A program made the position numbers and the translations under genes. 56,093 nucleotides of DNA from Candidatus Nitrosopelagicus sp. GTDB taxonomy: Archaea > Thermoproteota > Nitrososphaeria > Nitrososphaerales > Nitrosopumilaceae. The stretch spans positions 1 through 56,093 of the forward strand of contig JAOMDR010000005.1 in the NCBI GenBank assembly GCA_028345575.1, written 5' to 3'. The notes beneath the pieces were generated by a model. That model saw only the letters and a program-made list of their open reading frames with translations, made no database searches and was not told the DNA's origin. This document shows, piece by piece, positions 1 through 7,005 of this stretch (the stretch's first letter is position 1; each line of letters starts with the position of its first letter).

Positions 1-75
1 GGAATTATAGACGCCTACATAGCGGATCTTTTCATTTGAATCTAGTAATGCATTACAAAGTTTACCGTAGTCCAT
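1..75 (-). CDS. N-terminal fragment of a hypothetical protein (DUF6659-like), cut by the window edge
   Basis: Twenty-five codons from an ATG at 75 run leftwards off the window. The visible peptide contains SNEKIRYVGVYNS. This resembles SNDIRYAGVFNE near the start of the protein at 36742-37128, so the two are probably paralogues. I associate this pattern with the thaumarchaeal family DUF6659, but from memory only. A TTATAA box at 103-108 could serve as its promoter. The function is unknown and most of the gene lies outside the window. Confidence 0.5.
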   Translation of the reverse strand, partial: MDYGKLCNALLDSNEKIRYVGVYNS

Positions 76-150
76 AACAAAAGAGTTTAACAAGTAAATG
101 CGTTATAAGCTTTTCATTTCTTTTAATACGTTAATTTATAATTTTAAAAT

Positions 151-498
151 ATGAAATTTGTCGATATTCCTGATTCAAAAAGAATTGAACGTGATCCTGA
201 TGGCAGAAATTTGATTTTTTCTGATGGGAAAATAACACAAGATGGTGTGGAGATTAAACAAATTGAGTTATTACATTATAAAATTAAAACAGATCAAAAT
301 TTGGGTGAATATTCAATCATCACTGCATTAGTTGATACGGATAAAGGCCAAATCGAAATACTTTATGATGAAGGTTATAGGGGAGATGATGCATTAAATG
401 ACTCTGCAACTATGCTTGTACAAAATTTAGGTTTATCTGGATTGATACTTCGTAGTTTAATTTCATTAAAAAATGAACTTGAAAAAATTGAAAAGTAA
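151..498 (+). CDS. hypothetical protein, 115 aa
   Basis: An intact reading frame starts at an ATG 26 nt downstream of a TATA-like TTTTAATA at 121-128, consistent with a leaderless transcript. The product is soluble and acidic. It looks like a small beta-rich domain (residues 5-75) followed by an amphipathic helix ending in KNELEKIEK. It has no Cys, signal or membrane segment. The next gene starts inside its last codons, so they are probably cotranscribed. I do not recognise the family. Confidence 0.75.
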   Translation: MKFVDIPDSKRIERDPDGRNLIFSDGKITQDGVEIKQIELLHYKIKTDQNLGEYSIITALVDTDKGQIEILYDEGYRGDDALNDSATMLVQNLGLSGLILRSLISLKNELEKIEK

Positions 499-640
499 AA
501 ATTATCATTACAAGTTATCTACGGATGATAAAAAACCAAAGTGTGCGTTATGTGATAATGATTGTTCATATTATTGTAACATGAATGATCTATATTATTG
601 TGAAAAACACGTTATTGGTCATGATGAAAATGAATCTTGA
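473..640 (+). CDS. small Cys-rich (zinc-finger-like) protein, 55 aa
   Basis: An ATG at 473 opens a 55-codon frame that overlaps the end of the preceding gene by 26 nt. The peptide has a basic N-terminus (MNLKKLKSKNYHYK), then CALCDNDCSYYC and, after a spacer, YYCEKHVIGH. These Cys and His residues look like a small zinc-binding knuckle. The Cys spacing and the overlap with the upstream gene support a real gene. The partner and role are unknown. Similar mini-proteins occur elsewhere in the window, for example at 14421 and 44183. Confidence 0.6.
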   Translation: MNLKKLKSKNYHYKLSTDDKKPKCALCDNDCSYYCNMNDLYYCEKHVIGHDENES

Positions 641-673
641 TTGTTTATTACACAGTGATTTTATCTCTTTACG

Positions 674-922
674 TTGGACGACAGTTTTAGGAATCAGTGT
701 ATTGATAAAATTGCACTAAAGATAACTGATGAAAAAATTCCTACCGATGAACCATCCTCTGAAACCCTTGAGTATTTACAAAAATTTGCAATTACTCTTG
801 GTGTAGATATTTCAAATACTGAAGAGGTAGTTAATGAAGCATTTTTGTACATTGCAATGAAAAATGCTAAAGATATTGATCCTTTAACCAAAGGTGATGA
901 GTTTGGTGCAGGATTTAGTTAA
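674..922 (+). CDS. hypothetical acidic protein, 82 aa
   Basis: The frame begins at a TTG (674) placed 27 nt after a TTTATTA box at 644-650, which supports this non-ATG start. The product is acidic and largely helical (TLEYLQKFAITLGV, NEAFLYIAMKNAK), with no motif I recognise. Its stop overlaps by 4 nt the stop region of the convergent small gene on the other strand. The start is the least certain part. Confidence 0.6.
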   Translation: MDDSFRNQCIDKIALKITDEKIPTDEPSSETLEYLQKFAITLGVDISNTEEVVNEAFLYIAMKNAKDIDPLTKGDEFGAGFS

Positions 923-1044
923 CTGTTTAATGATTTGAATTTTTTAATTGCTTCTTTTGCTATCTCTTCTGCACTTTTTTCATCAAACTTTGTGGGATCA
1001 TCATTGGCAAAATGTTCATGATCCTTGTCTTTCTTTTCTTTCAT
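919..1044 (-). CDS. small highly charged protein, 41 aa
   Basis: This 41-codon gene starts at an ATG at 1044. It encodes a very charged peptide beginning MKEKKDKDHEHFANDD, with a predicted amphipathic helix (EEIAKEAIKKFKSL) at the C-terminus. It is divergent from thrS. A TTATAA at 1070-1075 lies 28 nt from its start and also 28 nt from the thrS ATG. That symmetric spacing is the main reason to accept it as a gene. The function is unknown. Confidence 0.6.
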   Translation of the reverse strand: MKEKKDKDHEHFANDDPTKFDEKSAEEIAKEAIKKFKSLNS

Positions 1045-1069
1045 GGTATGATATGACACTCTAAGTAAA

Positions 1070-1075
1070 TTATAA
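1070..1075. promoter_or_regulatory. single palindromic TATA box shared by two divergent genes
   Basis: TTATAA is its own reverse complement. Its centre is about 28 nt from the ATG of the 41-aa gene (1044, minus strand) and about 28 nt from the thrS ATG (1100, plus strand). Both distances fit leaderless archaeal transcripts. No other TATA-like element at the right distance was seen for either gene. Confidence 0.6.
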
Positions 1076-1099
1076 GTTGTGGCAACCATTCCAGTCATT

Positions 1100-2950
1100 A
1101 TGAGAATACTACAACTTCATTGTGATAATATCTCGTATGAAGCAACGAAAAAAGAGATAAAATCTGCTGAAGATATTGAACCTAAACCTGTTTCAATTGA
1201 TGAAGTTGTAGTTTGTTTTGTTGCCGTAGAAAATGGTGATGACAATGATGTAGCATTGAATGCGATTTCTCAAATTAAAGTATCAATGCAAAAAATTGGC
1301 TGTAAGAAATTATTGTTGTATCCTTATGCACATTTGAGCTCTGAATTGGCAGCTCCATCTACTGCATTATCCATTTTGAAACTAATGGAATCTGAATCTC
1401 AAGACTTGGAAGTTAGTCGTGCACCATTTGGCTGGACTAAGTCATATAATGTCAAAGTAAAGGGTCATCCATTAGCTGAAAGTTCCAAAGTAATTACAGC
1501 TGGTGATAAAAAAGAAAACACTTCAACTGCATTGGAATCTGAATCAAAAATAAAATCATACTGGTTTATTCTATCTCCTGATGGAACTATGGTTGAGTTT
1601 GATAAATTTAATTTTTCAAAACATAAAAAATTAGAAAAACTTGCAAAATATGAATCTGATAAAAACCGAAATGTTGACCAACCTCCTCCACATGTAGCAT
1701 TAATGAAAAAACTTGCAATTGCTGACTACGAGTCTGCATCTGATCATGGCAATATGAGATTTTTTCCAAATGGACGTCTCATAAAATCACTCCTAGAACA
1801 ATATGTAACAAATAAAGTAAAAGACTATGGTGGATATGAGGTAGAGACTCCAATTATGTATGACTCGCACCATCCTAGCATGCAGAGTTATTTTAACAGA
1901 TTTCCTGCAAGACAATACAACATTAATGCAGATGGAAAACAATTATTCTTAAGATTTGCAGCCTGCTTTGGACAATTCTTGATAGCACATGACATGCAAA
2001 TCTCTTACAAAAATTTACCATACCGGCTCTATGAAATGACTCGATACAGCTTTAGACGTGAGCAGTCTGGAGAATTAGTAGGTCTTAGACGGTTACGTGC
2101 ATTTACAATGCCTGATTGCCATGCATTTTGTAAAGACATTCCACAAGCTGTAGAGGAGTTTAGAACTCGCTTTGATTTATCTAGAGATGTTTTGAAAAAT
2201 GTTGGCATTGAAAAAGATGATTATGAAATGGCTATACGATTTACAGAAGATTTTTACAATGAAAATAAAGAATTAATCTCAGAGTTGGTCAAAAAATTAG
2301 ACAAACCTGTACTTGTTGAGATGTGGAAAGAACGATTCTTTTACTTTGTTTTAAAATGGGAATTCAACTATATTGATAATTTAGGAAAGGCATCTGCATT
2401 ATCAACTGATCAAATTGATGTTGAAAATGGTAAGAGATATGGAATTGAGTTCGTTGATGAAAATAACTCTACAATACATCCCATAATTCTACATAATTCC
2501 CCTAGTGGTGCAATTGAACGTGTCATATACGCTCTACTTGAAAAATGTGCTACTGATGCTAAAGAAGGAAGAAAACCAATGTTCCCATTATGGCTTGCTC
2601 CAACTCAAGTTCGTATAATTCCTTTAACTGATGATTTCTTAGAATTTTCACAAAAACTCTCTGAAAAATTAACTGCGCAAAATATCCGTGTAGACATTGA
2701 TGACAGAAATGAATCCATTGGAAAACGTATTCGTGAATCTGAAAAAGAATGGATTAGATATGTACTTGTGATTGGAGAAAAAGAGGTCGGTTCTGAGAAT
2801 CTAAGTGTTCGTGACAGGACACAACGTGATGTGAGAGAAATATCATTTGATAATTTTATAGAAGAAATTACTAAACAAAATGATGGAAAGCCACATTCCA
2901 CTCTAAACTTACCTCCACTTTTATCAAAAAGACCAATTATCCAAGTTTAA
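1100..2950 (+). CDS. thrS: threonyl-tRNA synthetase, archaeal type
   Basis: This enzyme charges tRNA-Thr with threonine in the cytoplasm. The N-terminal 140 or so residues (MRILQLHCDNISYE...) match the archaeal D-aminoacyl-deacylase-like editing domain rather than the bacterial TGS/SAD editing domains. The class II catalytic core follows, with motif 2 in YEMTRYSFRREQSGELVGLRRLRAF and motif 3 near SPSGAIERVIYALLEK. A C-terminal anticodon-binding domain begins near PLWLAPTQVRIIPL. Length (616 aa) is normal. A GTG lies in frame at 1079, but the ATG at 1100 matches the family N-terminus and sits about 28 nt from the TATA box at 1070-1075, so I chose it. Confidence 0.96.
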   Translation: MRILQLHCDNISYEATKKEIKSAEDIEPKPVSIDEVVVCFVAVENGDDNDVALNAISQIKVSMQKIGCKKLLLYPYAHLSSELAAPSTALSILKLMESESQDLEVSRAPFGWTKSYNVKVKGHPLAESSKVITAGDKKENTSTALESESKIKSYWFILSPDGTMVEFDKFNFSKHKKLEKLAKYESDKNRNVDQPPPHVALMKKLAIADYESASDHGNMRFFPNGRLIKSLLEQYVTNKVKDYGGYEVETPIMYDSHHPSMQSYFNRFPARQYNINADGKQLFLRFAACFGQFLIAHDMQISYKNLPYRLYEMTRYSFRREQSGELVGLRRLRAFTMPDCHAFCKDIPQAVEEFRTRFDLSRDVLKNVGIEKDDYEMAIRFTEDFYNENKELISELVKKLDKPVLVEMWKERFFYFVLKWEFNYIDNLGKASALSTDQIDVENGKRYGIEFVDENNSTIHPIILHNSPSGAIERVIYALLEKCATDAKEGRKPMFPLWLAPTQVRIIPLTDDFLEFSQKLSEKLTAQNIRVDIDDRNESIGKRIRESEKEWIRYVLVIGEKEVGSENLSVRDRTQRDVREISFDNFIEEITKQNDGKPHSTLNLPPLLSKRPIIQV

Positions 2951-2978
2951 TGGATGATTTATCATTCCTTCTTTGTGG

Positions 2979-2986
2979 TTAAATAC
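2979..2986 (+). promoter_or_regulatory. TATA box of the 28-aa mini-gene
   Basis: TTAAATAC is centred 25 nt upstream of the ATG at 3007. The distance fits a leaderless archaeal promoter and gives independent support for the very short reading frame that follows. Confidence 0.45.
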
Positions 2987-3006
2987 AAATTCTGTGACAA
3001 TAATTC

Positions 3007-3093
3007 ATGCATGGAAAGTTACTAATCTGTACTGATTGTGGTGAATCTCATAATTTCTGTTTATGTGATGACTCTTCATGCCAGTCTGATTAA
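3007..3093 (+). CDS. Cys-rich mini-protein, 28 aa
   Basis: ATG to TAA encodes 28 residues with the pattern CTDC ... CLC ... C. Five cysteines in so short a peptide suggest a metal-binding knuckle. A TATA-like element 25 nt upstream and the location between thrS and the ureohydrolase gene, in the same direction, make it a plausible independent gene. No homologue comes to mind. The cysteine content is the only coding argument, so confidence is moderate. Confidence 0.45.
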   Translation: MHGKLLICTDCGESHNFCLCDDSSCQSD

Positions 3094-3134
3094 TTGGGCA
3101 TTACTTTATTTTAAAGTGAATTGAAATCTGTATA

Positions 3135-4001
3135 ATGAGTTACTCTGATTTGTATCTGACTAGTTCTCCGAAGATTATATCTCCTGCAGATGATTCTGAA
3201 CCTGTAGCGACATTATTTGGAATTCCATTTGATTCAACTCATTCGTACAAACCTGGATGTCGTTTTGGTCCTGATGTAATTCGTGATGCGTTTAATAATA
3301 TTGAAATTTTTATGCCAGAATTTGGTGTTGATTTAGAACAGGTTAACATTAAAGATTTGGGAAATTTAGAACATACAGTCGTTGCTCAAAATATGATTGA
3401 CATGGTTAGAAAGACTACTGATGAATTGAAAGATACATCAAACCAATTAATCATTCTTGGAGGGGAACATTCACTTACTTATGGTAGTTACTTGAGCTAT
3501 CCTAAGGATACTGGATATGTTGTGTTTGACGCACATTATGATCTGAGAGATGAATATGCAGGTACTAAATTAAGTCATGCTGCATATTTGAGACGAATTG
3601 TTGAAGAACGTGGCTCTGAAAATATAATTCATGTTGGGGCTCGTGCATTTGTAAAAGAAGAATTGGAGTATCTTACTGAAAATAATATTCAAACTATCTC
3701 TGATTCTGAAATCAAAAATGGAAATGGTCCAAAATTATTAGAAAAATTAACTGAAAAGTTTGAAAATCTCTATGTTAGTATTGATCTTGATGTATTAGAT
3801 CCTGCTTTTGCTCCTGGTGTTGGAAATCCTGAAGCAATCGGAATTACTTCTCGTGAACTACATGACATGGTAATTACTTTAAAAAATAAAAAAATTAAAG
3901 CTGCAGATATTGTTGAATTAAATCCTATGTTTGATAATGGCGCTACTGCATCTTTAGCTGCCAGAATGATTTCAATAATAATTTCAATGAATCAAAAGTG
4001 A
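3135..4001 (+). CDS. speB: agmatinase-like ureohydrolase (arginase family)
   Basis: This dimanganese hydrolase should release urea from a guanidino substrate; in archaea that is most often agmatine, giving putrescine. The metal ligands are visible: H112 in GGEHS, D132, H134 and D136 in FDAHYD, and D217 and D219 in SIDLDVLDPAFAPG. The length of 288 aa is typical. Sequence alone does not separate agmatinase from arginase or guanidinobutyrase. The phosphatidyltransferase gene follows after 9 nt, so they may be cotranscribed. An A/T-rich TATA region around 3104-3115 precedes the ATG. Confidence 0.88.
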   Translation: MSYSDLYLTSSPKIISPADDSEPVATLFGIPFDSTHSYKPGCRFGPDVIRDAFNNIEIFMPEFGVDLEQVNIKDLGNLEHTVVAQNMIDMVRKTTDELKDTSNQLIILGGEHSLTYGSYLSYPKDTGYVVFDAHYDLRDEYAGTKLSHAAYLRRIVEERGSENIIHVGARAFVKEELEYLTENNIQTISDSEIKNGNGPKLLEKLTEKFENLYVSIDLDVLDPAFAPGVGNPEAIGITSRELHDMVITLKNKKIKAADIVELNPMFDNGATASLAARMISIIISMNQK

Positions 4002-4010
4002 GGAAATGTA

Positions 4011-4577
4011 TTGTTAAATAATTTACGTGATTCTTTAAAACCGGTATTACAAAAAATTGGAAAATCTTTTGCAGCTACGGGATTATCTCCAAATGTATTT
4101 ACTGGCATTGGTTTGGCATTAGCATTTGTTGCATCAATGATTTATGGAATTGGATTTGAATATTCATTACTTCTAGGTGGAATTGCATTATTGGCCTCTG
4201 GTTTCTTTGACATTGTTGATGGGCAGGTTGCTCGTTATGCAAATAAAATGTCAAAATCTGGAGGATTTTTGGATTCAATATTTGATAAAATTGCAGAAGT
4301 TGCAATCTTTTTTGGAATATTAATTGGAAATTATACTGAACCCTATTTGGTATTTGCCGCCATCACTCTTTCCTTATTGGTTAGTTATGCACGTGCAAAG
4401 GCTGATGCTGCAGGAATAAAGATGCAAGGAATTGGAATTGGTGAACGTGCAGAAAGGTTACTTGTTATTGCTATAATAGGAATGATTGGTTTTATGGAAA
4501 TTGCAGTAATTATAGTAATAATTATTGCTGGAATAACTCTAGCTCAAAGAATTTCCGTTTTAATGAAAAATAGATAA
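4011..4577 (+). CDS. CDP-alcohol phosphatidyltransferase family membrane protein
   Basis: This integral membrane enzyme transfers a phosphoalcohol onto a CDP-activated lipid. The family signature DxxDGxxAR(x8)GxxxDxxxD is complete: D67, D70, G71, A74, R75, G84, D88 and D92. Hydrophobic segments lie around residues 30-65, 95-125 and 148-180. In archaea this family includes archaetidylinositol-phosphate synthase and archaetidylglycerol-phosphate synthase; the head group is not decided here. The TTG start is preceded by GAGGAAAT, a Shine-Dalgarno-like stretch just after the upstream stop codon. Confidence 0.88.
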   Translation: MLNNLRDSLKPVLQKIGKSFAATGLSPNVFTGIGLALAFVASMIYGIGFEYSLLLGGIALLASGFFDIVDGQVARYANKMSKSGGFLDSIFDKIAEVAIFFGILIGNYTEPYLVFAAITLSLLVSYARAKADAAGIKMQGIGIGERAERLLVIAIIGMIGFMEIAVIIVIIIAGITLAQRISVLMKNR

Positions 4578-4578
4578 C

Positions 4579-4869
4579 TTATCCACGAAGTTTTGTATGT
4601 TTACGTCTCTGATCTGCTGAACGAATTTTTAGAACTTTGAAATGTATTGCACATGAAATACAATACCATTTAGTAACTTTTGGTGCAGCAATATATGCTC
4701 CTTGTGCACGTAATTCTTTTGCCAATTGATGTTCTACTAAACTTAGACGTGAAGTAACTTTTTTTGCTTTATCTTTTGGAACAGTTCCTGCACAATTGAC
4801 ACATTGAATTGTACCCGAAGAACCTTTTCCTCCTTTTCGTCTACCTCTACTTGCACGCTTTGATGGCAT
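4579..4869 (-). CDS. rps26e: 30S ribosomal protein S26e
   Basis: This is a eukaryote-like small-subunit protein found only in some archaea, including Thaumarchaeota. The 96-aa product is strongly basic at the N-terminus (MPSKRASRGRRKGGKG). It has the zinc-binding pairs CVNC and CISC at the expected distance, plus VPKDKA, which is diagnostic of S26e. TATATAAA at 4891-4898 is centred 26 nt from the ATG. It converges with the phosphatidyltransferase gene with one base between the stops. Confidence 0.95.
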   Translation of the reverse strand: MPSKRASRGRRKGGKGSSGTIQCVNCAGTVPKDKAKKVTSRLSLVEHQLAKELRAQGAYIAAPKVTKWYCISCAIHFKVLKIRSADQRRKHTKLRG

Positions 4870-4890
4870 GTTAGAAATTCAAATCTTCGA

Positions 4891-4898
4891 TATATAAA
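4891..4898 (-). promoter_or_regulatory. TATA box of rps26e
   Basis: On the minus strand the sequence reads TTTATATA. Its centre is about 26 nt from the rps26e ATG at 4869, the distance expected for a leaderless archaeal message. It is a clear TATA match in an otherwise A/T-rich gap. Confidence 0.5.
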
Positions 4899-4952
4899 GT
4901 GAGATATTATCTCTCAAAAAAACAATTTAAAGATCAAGAATAATTACGAATT

Positions 4953-5057
4953 ATGACTGGACTGTGTGAAAAATGCTTTGCTTCTAATATTGAAGTAAAA
5001 TTTGTTAAAGGAAAAACACTTTGTTCTAATTGTGCAAATAAGGATTCAAATAAGTAG
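4953..5057 (+). CDS. Cys-rich mini-protein (zinc-ribbon-like), 34 aa
   Basis: ATG to TAG encodes 34 residues with two CxxC pairs: CEKC near residue 5 and CSNC near residue 24, separated by a basic beta-like stretch (IEVKFVKGKT). This is the layout of a minimal zinc ribbon. TTTAAA at 4926-4931 lies about 25 nt upstream of the ATG. The gene is divergent from rps26e. Its partner and function are unknown. Confidence 0.55.
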   Translation: MTGLCEKCFASNIEVKFVKGKTLCSNCANKDSNK

Positions 5058-5081
5058 TACAAACCACAATTTTTGCTCATT

Positions 5082-5954
5082 ATGAAAGTTGGAATATTTT
5101 CTCATTGTACGATTGATACGATTATTTATGAAAATGAACAATATGATGCTCCTGGAGGTCCTGCTAGCTATTGCTCATTAACTGCACGAAAACAAAAACA
5201 TGATGTCAATCTATACACCAAATTTGGTCCAAATTATCCTTTAGAAGATTTTTTCAAAGAAAATAAAATCAACACTCCTACTGCATTATCTTCACAATCT
5301 ACTACTCGATTTAAAATTGAATTAAATGGCTCTGATAGAAAACTCTTCGTGGAAAATATGTGTGAGGAAATTAATTTTATAGAAAATGATAATGATGGAG
5401 TAATAATTAGTCCTGTATATGATGAAATTTCTTTAGAAACATATTTGCAAATTAAAAACTCTGATAATTTTTCTTTTTTAGATCCTCAAGGTTTTCTAAG
5501 AGAAAAAAATTCTAATAATGAAATCTCACTAAAAAGAACCTTGCTTGATCTTAACAACATAAATGCTATCAAGATGAATCCTGATGAATTACGTGCATTA
5601 ACTGGTCTTACAGGTAATGATGGAATTAAACAACTACAAAAACTTGGAATTGAATATGTAATTTATACAAATAAACAAGAAATATCTCTACTTGTAAAAG
5701 ATAAGTTGTATACAATTTACTTACCAAAAATTAATTTGACTGATACAACTGGAATTGGAGATATTTTTTGTTCTACATTCGTTTGCACTATGTTAAAAGA
5801 AAAAGACTTTCTATGGGCATTATCTTTTGCAGGTGGAGCGGCACAATCTGCCTTGGAATCAAAGGCATTTGGTCTCGAAAAAGTTCCAGAAAAAAATGCA
5901 TTAGAAAGTAATGGTTCTTATTTTTATAATATTGTGGAGTTTAAACAGATCTAA
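5082..5954 (+). CDS. PfkB-family sugar/nucleoside kinase
   Basis: A 290-aa ribokinase-fold kinase. The C-terminal PfkB signature is clear as DTTGIGDIFCSTF, containing the catalytic Asp and the GxGD anion hole. PGGPASY near residue 28 matches the N-terminal substrate-binding glycines. MNPDELRALTG is the usual mid-domain NxxE-like helix. The substrate cannot be told from sequence. An in-frame TTG lies at 5073, but the ATG at 5082 gives the standard family start (MKVGIFSHCTIDTI). The NAD kinase-like gene follows 31 nt downstream on the same strand. Confidence 0.87.
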   Translation: MKVGIFSHCTIDTIIYENEQYDAPGGPASYCSLTARKQKHDVNLYTKFGPNYPLEDFFKENKINTPTALSSQSTTRFKIELNGSDRKLFVENMCEEINFIENDNDGVIISPVYDEISLETYLQIKNSDNFSFLDPQGFLREKNSNNEISLKRTLLDLNNINAIKMNPDELRALTGLTGNDGIKQLQKLGIEYVIYTNKQEISLLVKDKLYTIYLPKINLTDTTGIGDIFCSTFVCTMLKEKDFLWALSFAGGAAQSALESKAFGLEKVPEKNALESNGSYFYNIVEFKQI

Positions 5955-5985
5955 CATATATTGTGCATAACAAAATAATCTATCT

Positions 5986-7005
5986 ATGCATGTTGGAATA
6001 TTTGGAACTGGACTGACTGATTCATCTGAAAAATTTCTCAAAAAAATATTAGATGAAAATAATATCTCATCATTAAAAATTGGAACAAAATCTAAGAATA
6101 AAAAACCTGACTGTGTATTTGTTCTTGGAGGCGATAAGGGTGTTAGAAATTATTTTCATCGTACATTTGATTCATCCATTCCTGTTTTGGGAATCAATGA
6201 ATCTGAATCTGATGGATTTCTTTCCCAACTTGATTTGAAACAACTTCCATCATTAATCTCTCGTATCAAAAAAATGGATTTTGAGACTGAACAGGTAACT
6301 AGATTGGGTGTAAAAATTGATGGAAAAAATGTTTACCCTGTACTAAACGATGTTGCAGTTTTCTCGTCTCGAAGTGCTATGTTGATGGAGCATACTCTGA
6401 GAGTTAATGGTGACGAAGTATGGCATGATAGTAGTGATGGATTAATAATATCAACTCCAATTGGCTCTTCTGCATATTCAATGTCTGCAGGAGGTCCTGT
6501 AATTTTTCAAGATTCAGATGTATTTGGAATAATTTCTGTAAACTCTCTTGATATTACTAGACGTCCATTGATTGTATCTAATTCAAGTGTAATTGAAGTT
6601 GATGAAGTTTCATCAAGATTACATTGTGAAGTTGTTCTGGATGGATTGGATCGTTATAAAGTAAAAAACTCTGTAGAAGCTACAAATTATGAACCTTCTG
6701 CAAAAATCATTCGTCTAAAAAAAGATACAACCGCCATCTCTGCTATCGCTAAGAAAGTTAAACTTGCTGAAGAATTATTCAACATGCCACCAAGCTCAAA
6801 ATTACTTCTTAAAATTTTAGAGTATGAAGGTTCTATGAGTCAAAAAGAATTGGTGAAAAAAACATTATTGCCTGATAGAACTGTACGTTTAGCGATGAGT
6901 CATCTGTTAGAAAAAGGATATGTCAAAAAGAAAGTTTCCATTAGAGACTCACGTCAGAAAATATATGAAATATCAAAATTGATTAATTCTGATTTGCAGC
7001 AGTAG
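5986..7005 (+). CDS. nadK: NAD kinase with C-terminal winged-helix domain
   Basis: Residues 1-255 form an ATP-NAD kinase domain: LGGD (catalytic D50), LNDVAV (N121, D122) and DGLIISTPIGSSAYSMSAGG (151-170), the classic NAD-binding loop. The usual GGDGT is GGDKG here. Residues 265-335 are a separate winged helix-turn-helix (LLKILEYEGSMSQKELVKKT, then RTVRLAMSHLLEKGYVKKK), MarR/ArsR-like. The reaction would be NAD + ATP to NADP. The fused domain suggests DNA binding or regulation coupled to NAD(P), which is inference. The 3' end overlaps the convergent pyrG gene by 23 nt. Confidence 0.87.
   Translation: MHVGIFGTGLTDSSEKFLKKILDENNISSLKIGTKSKNKKPDCVFVLGGDKGVRNYFHRTFDSSIPVLGINESESDGFLSQLDLKQLPSLISRIKKMDFETEQVTRLGVKIDGKNVYPVLNDVAVFSSRSAMLMEHTLRVNGDEVWHDSSDGLIISTPIGSSAYSMSAGGPVIFQDSDVFGIISVNSLDITRRPLIVSNSSVIEVDEVSSRLHCEVVLDGLDRYKVKNSVEATNYEPSAKIIRLKKDTTAISAIAKKVKLAEELFNMPPSSKLLLKILEYEGSMSQKELVKKTLLPDRTVRLAMSHLLEKGYVKKKVSIRDSRQKIYEISKLINSDLQQ

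Noticed and set aside
1079-1099. GTG start for thrS
   Set aside because: The ATG at 1100 matches the family N-terminus (MRILQLH) and is at the right distance from the TATA box.
4099-4305. 68-codon open frame on the minus strand inside the phosphatidyltransferase gene
   Set aside because: It lies fully within a well supported membrane-enzyme gene and its product is low-complexity and Gln-rich, as expected of an antisense shadow.
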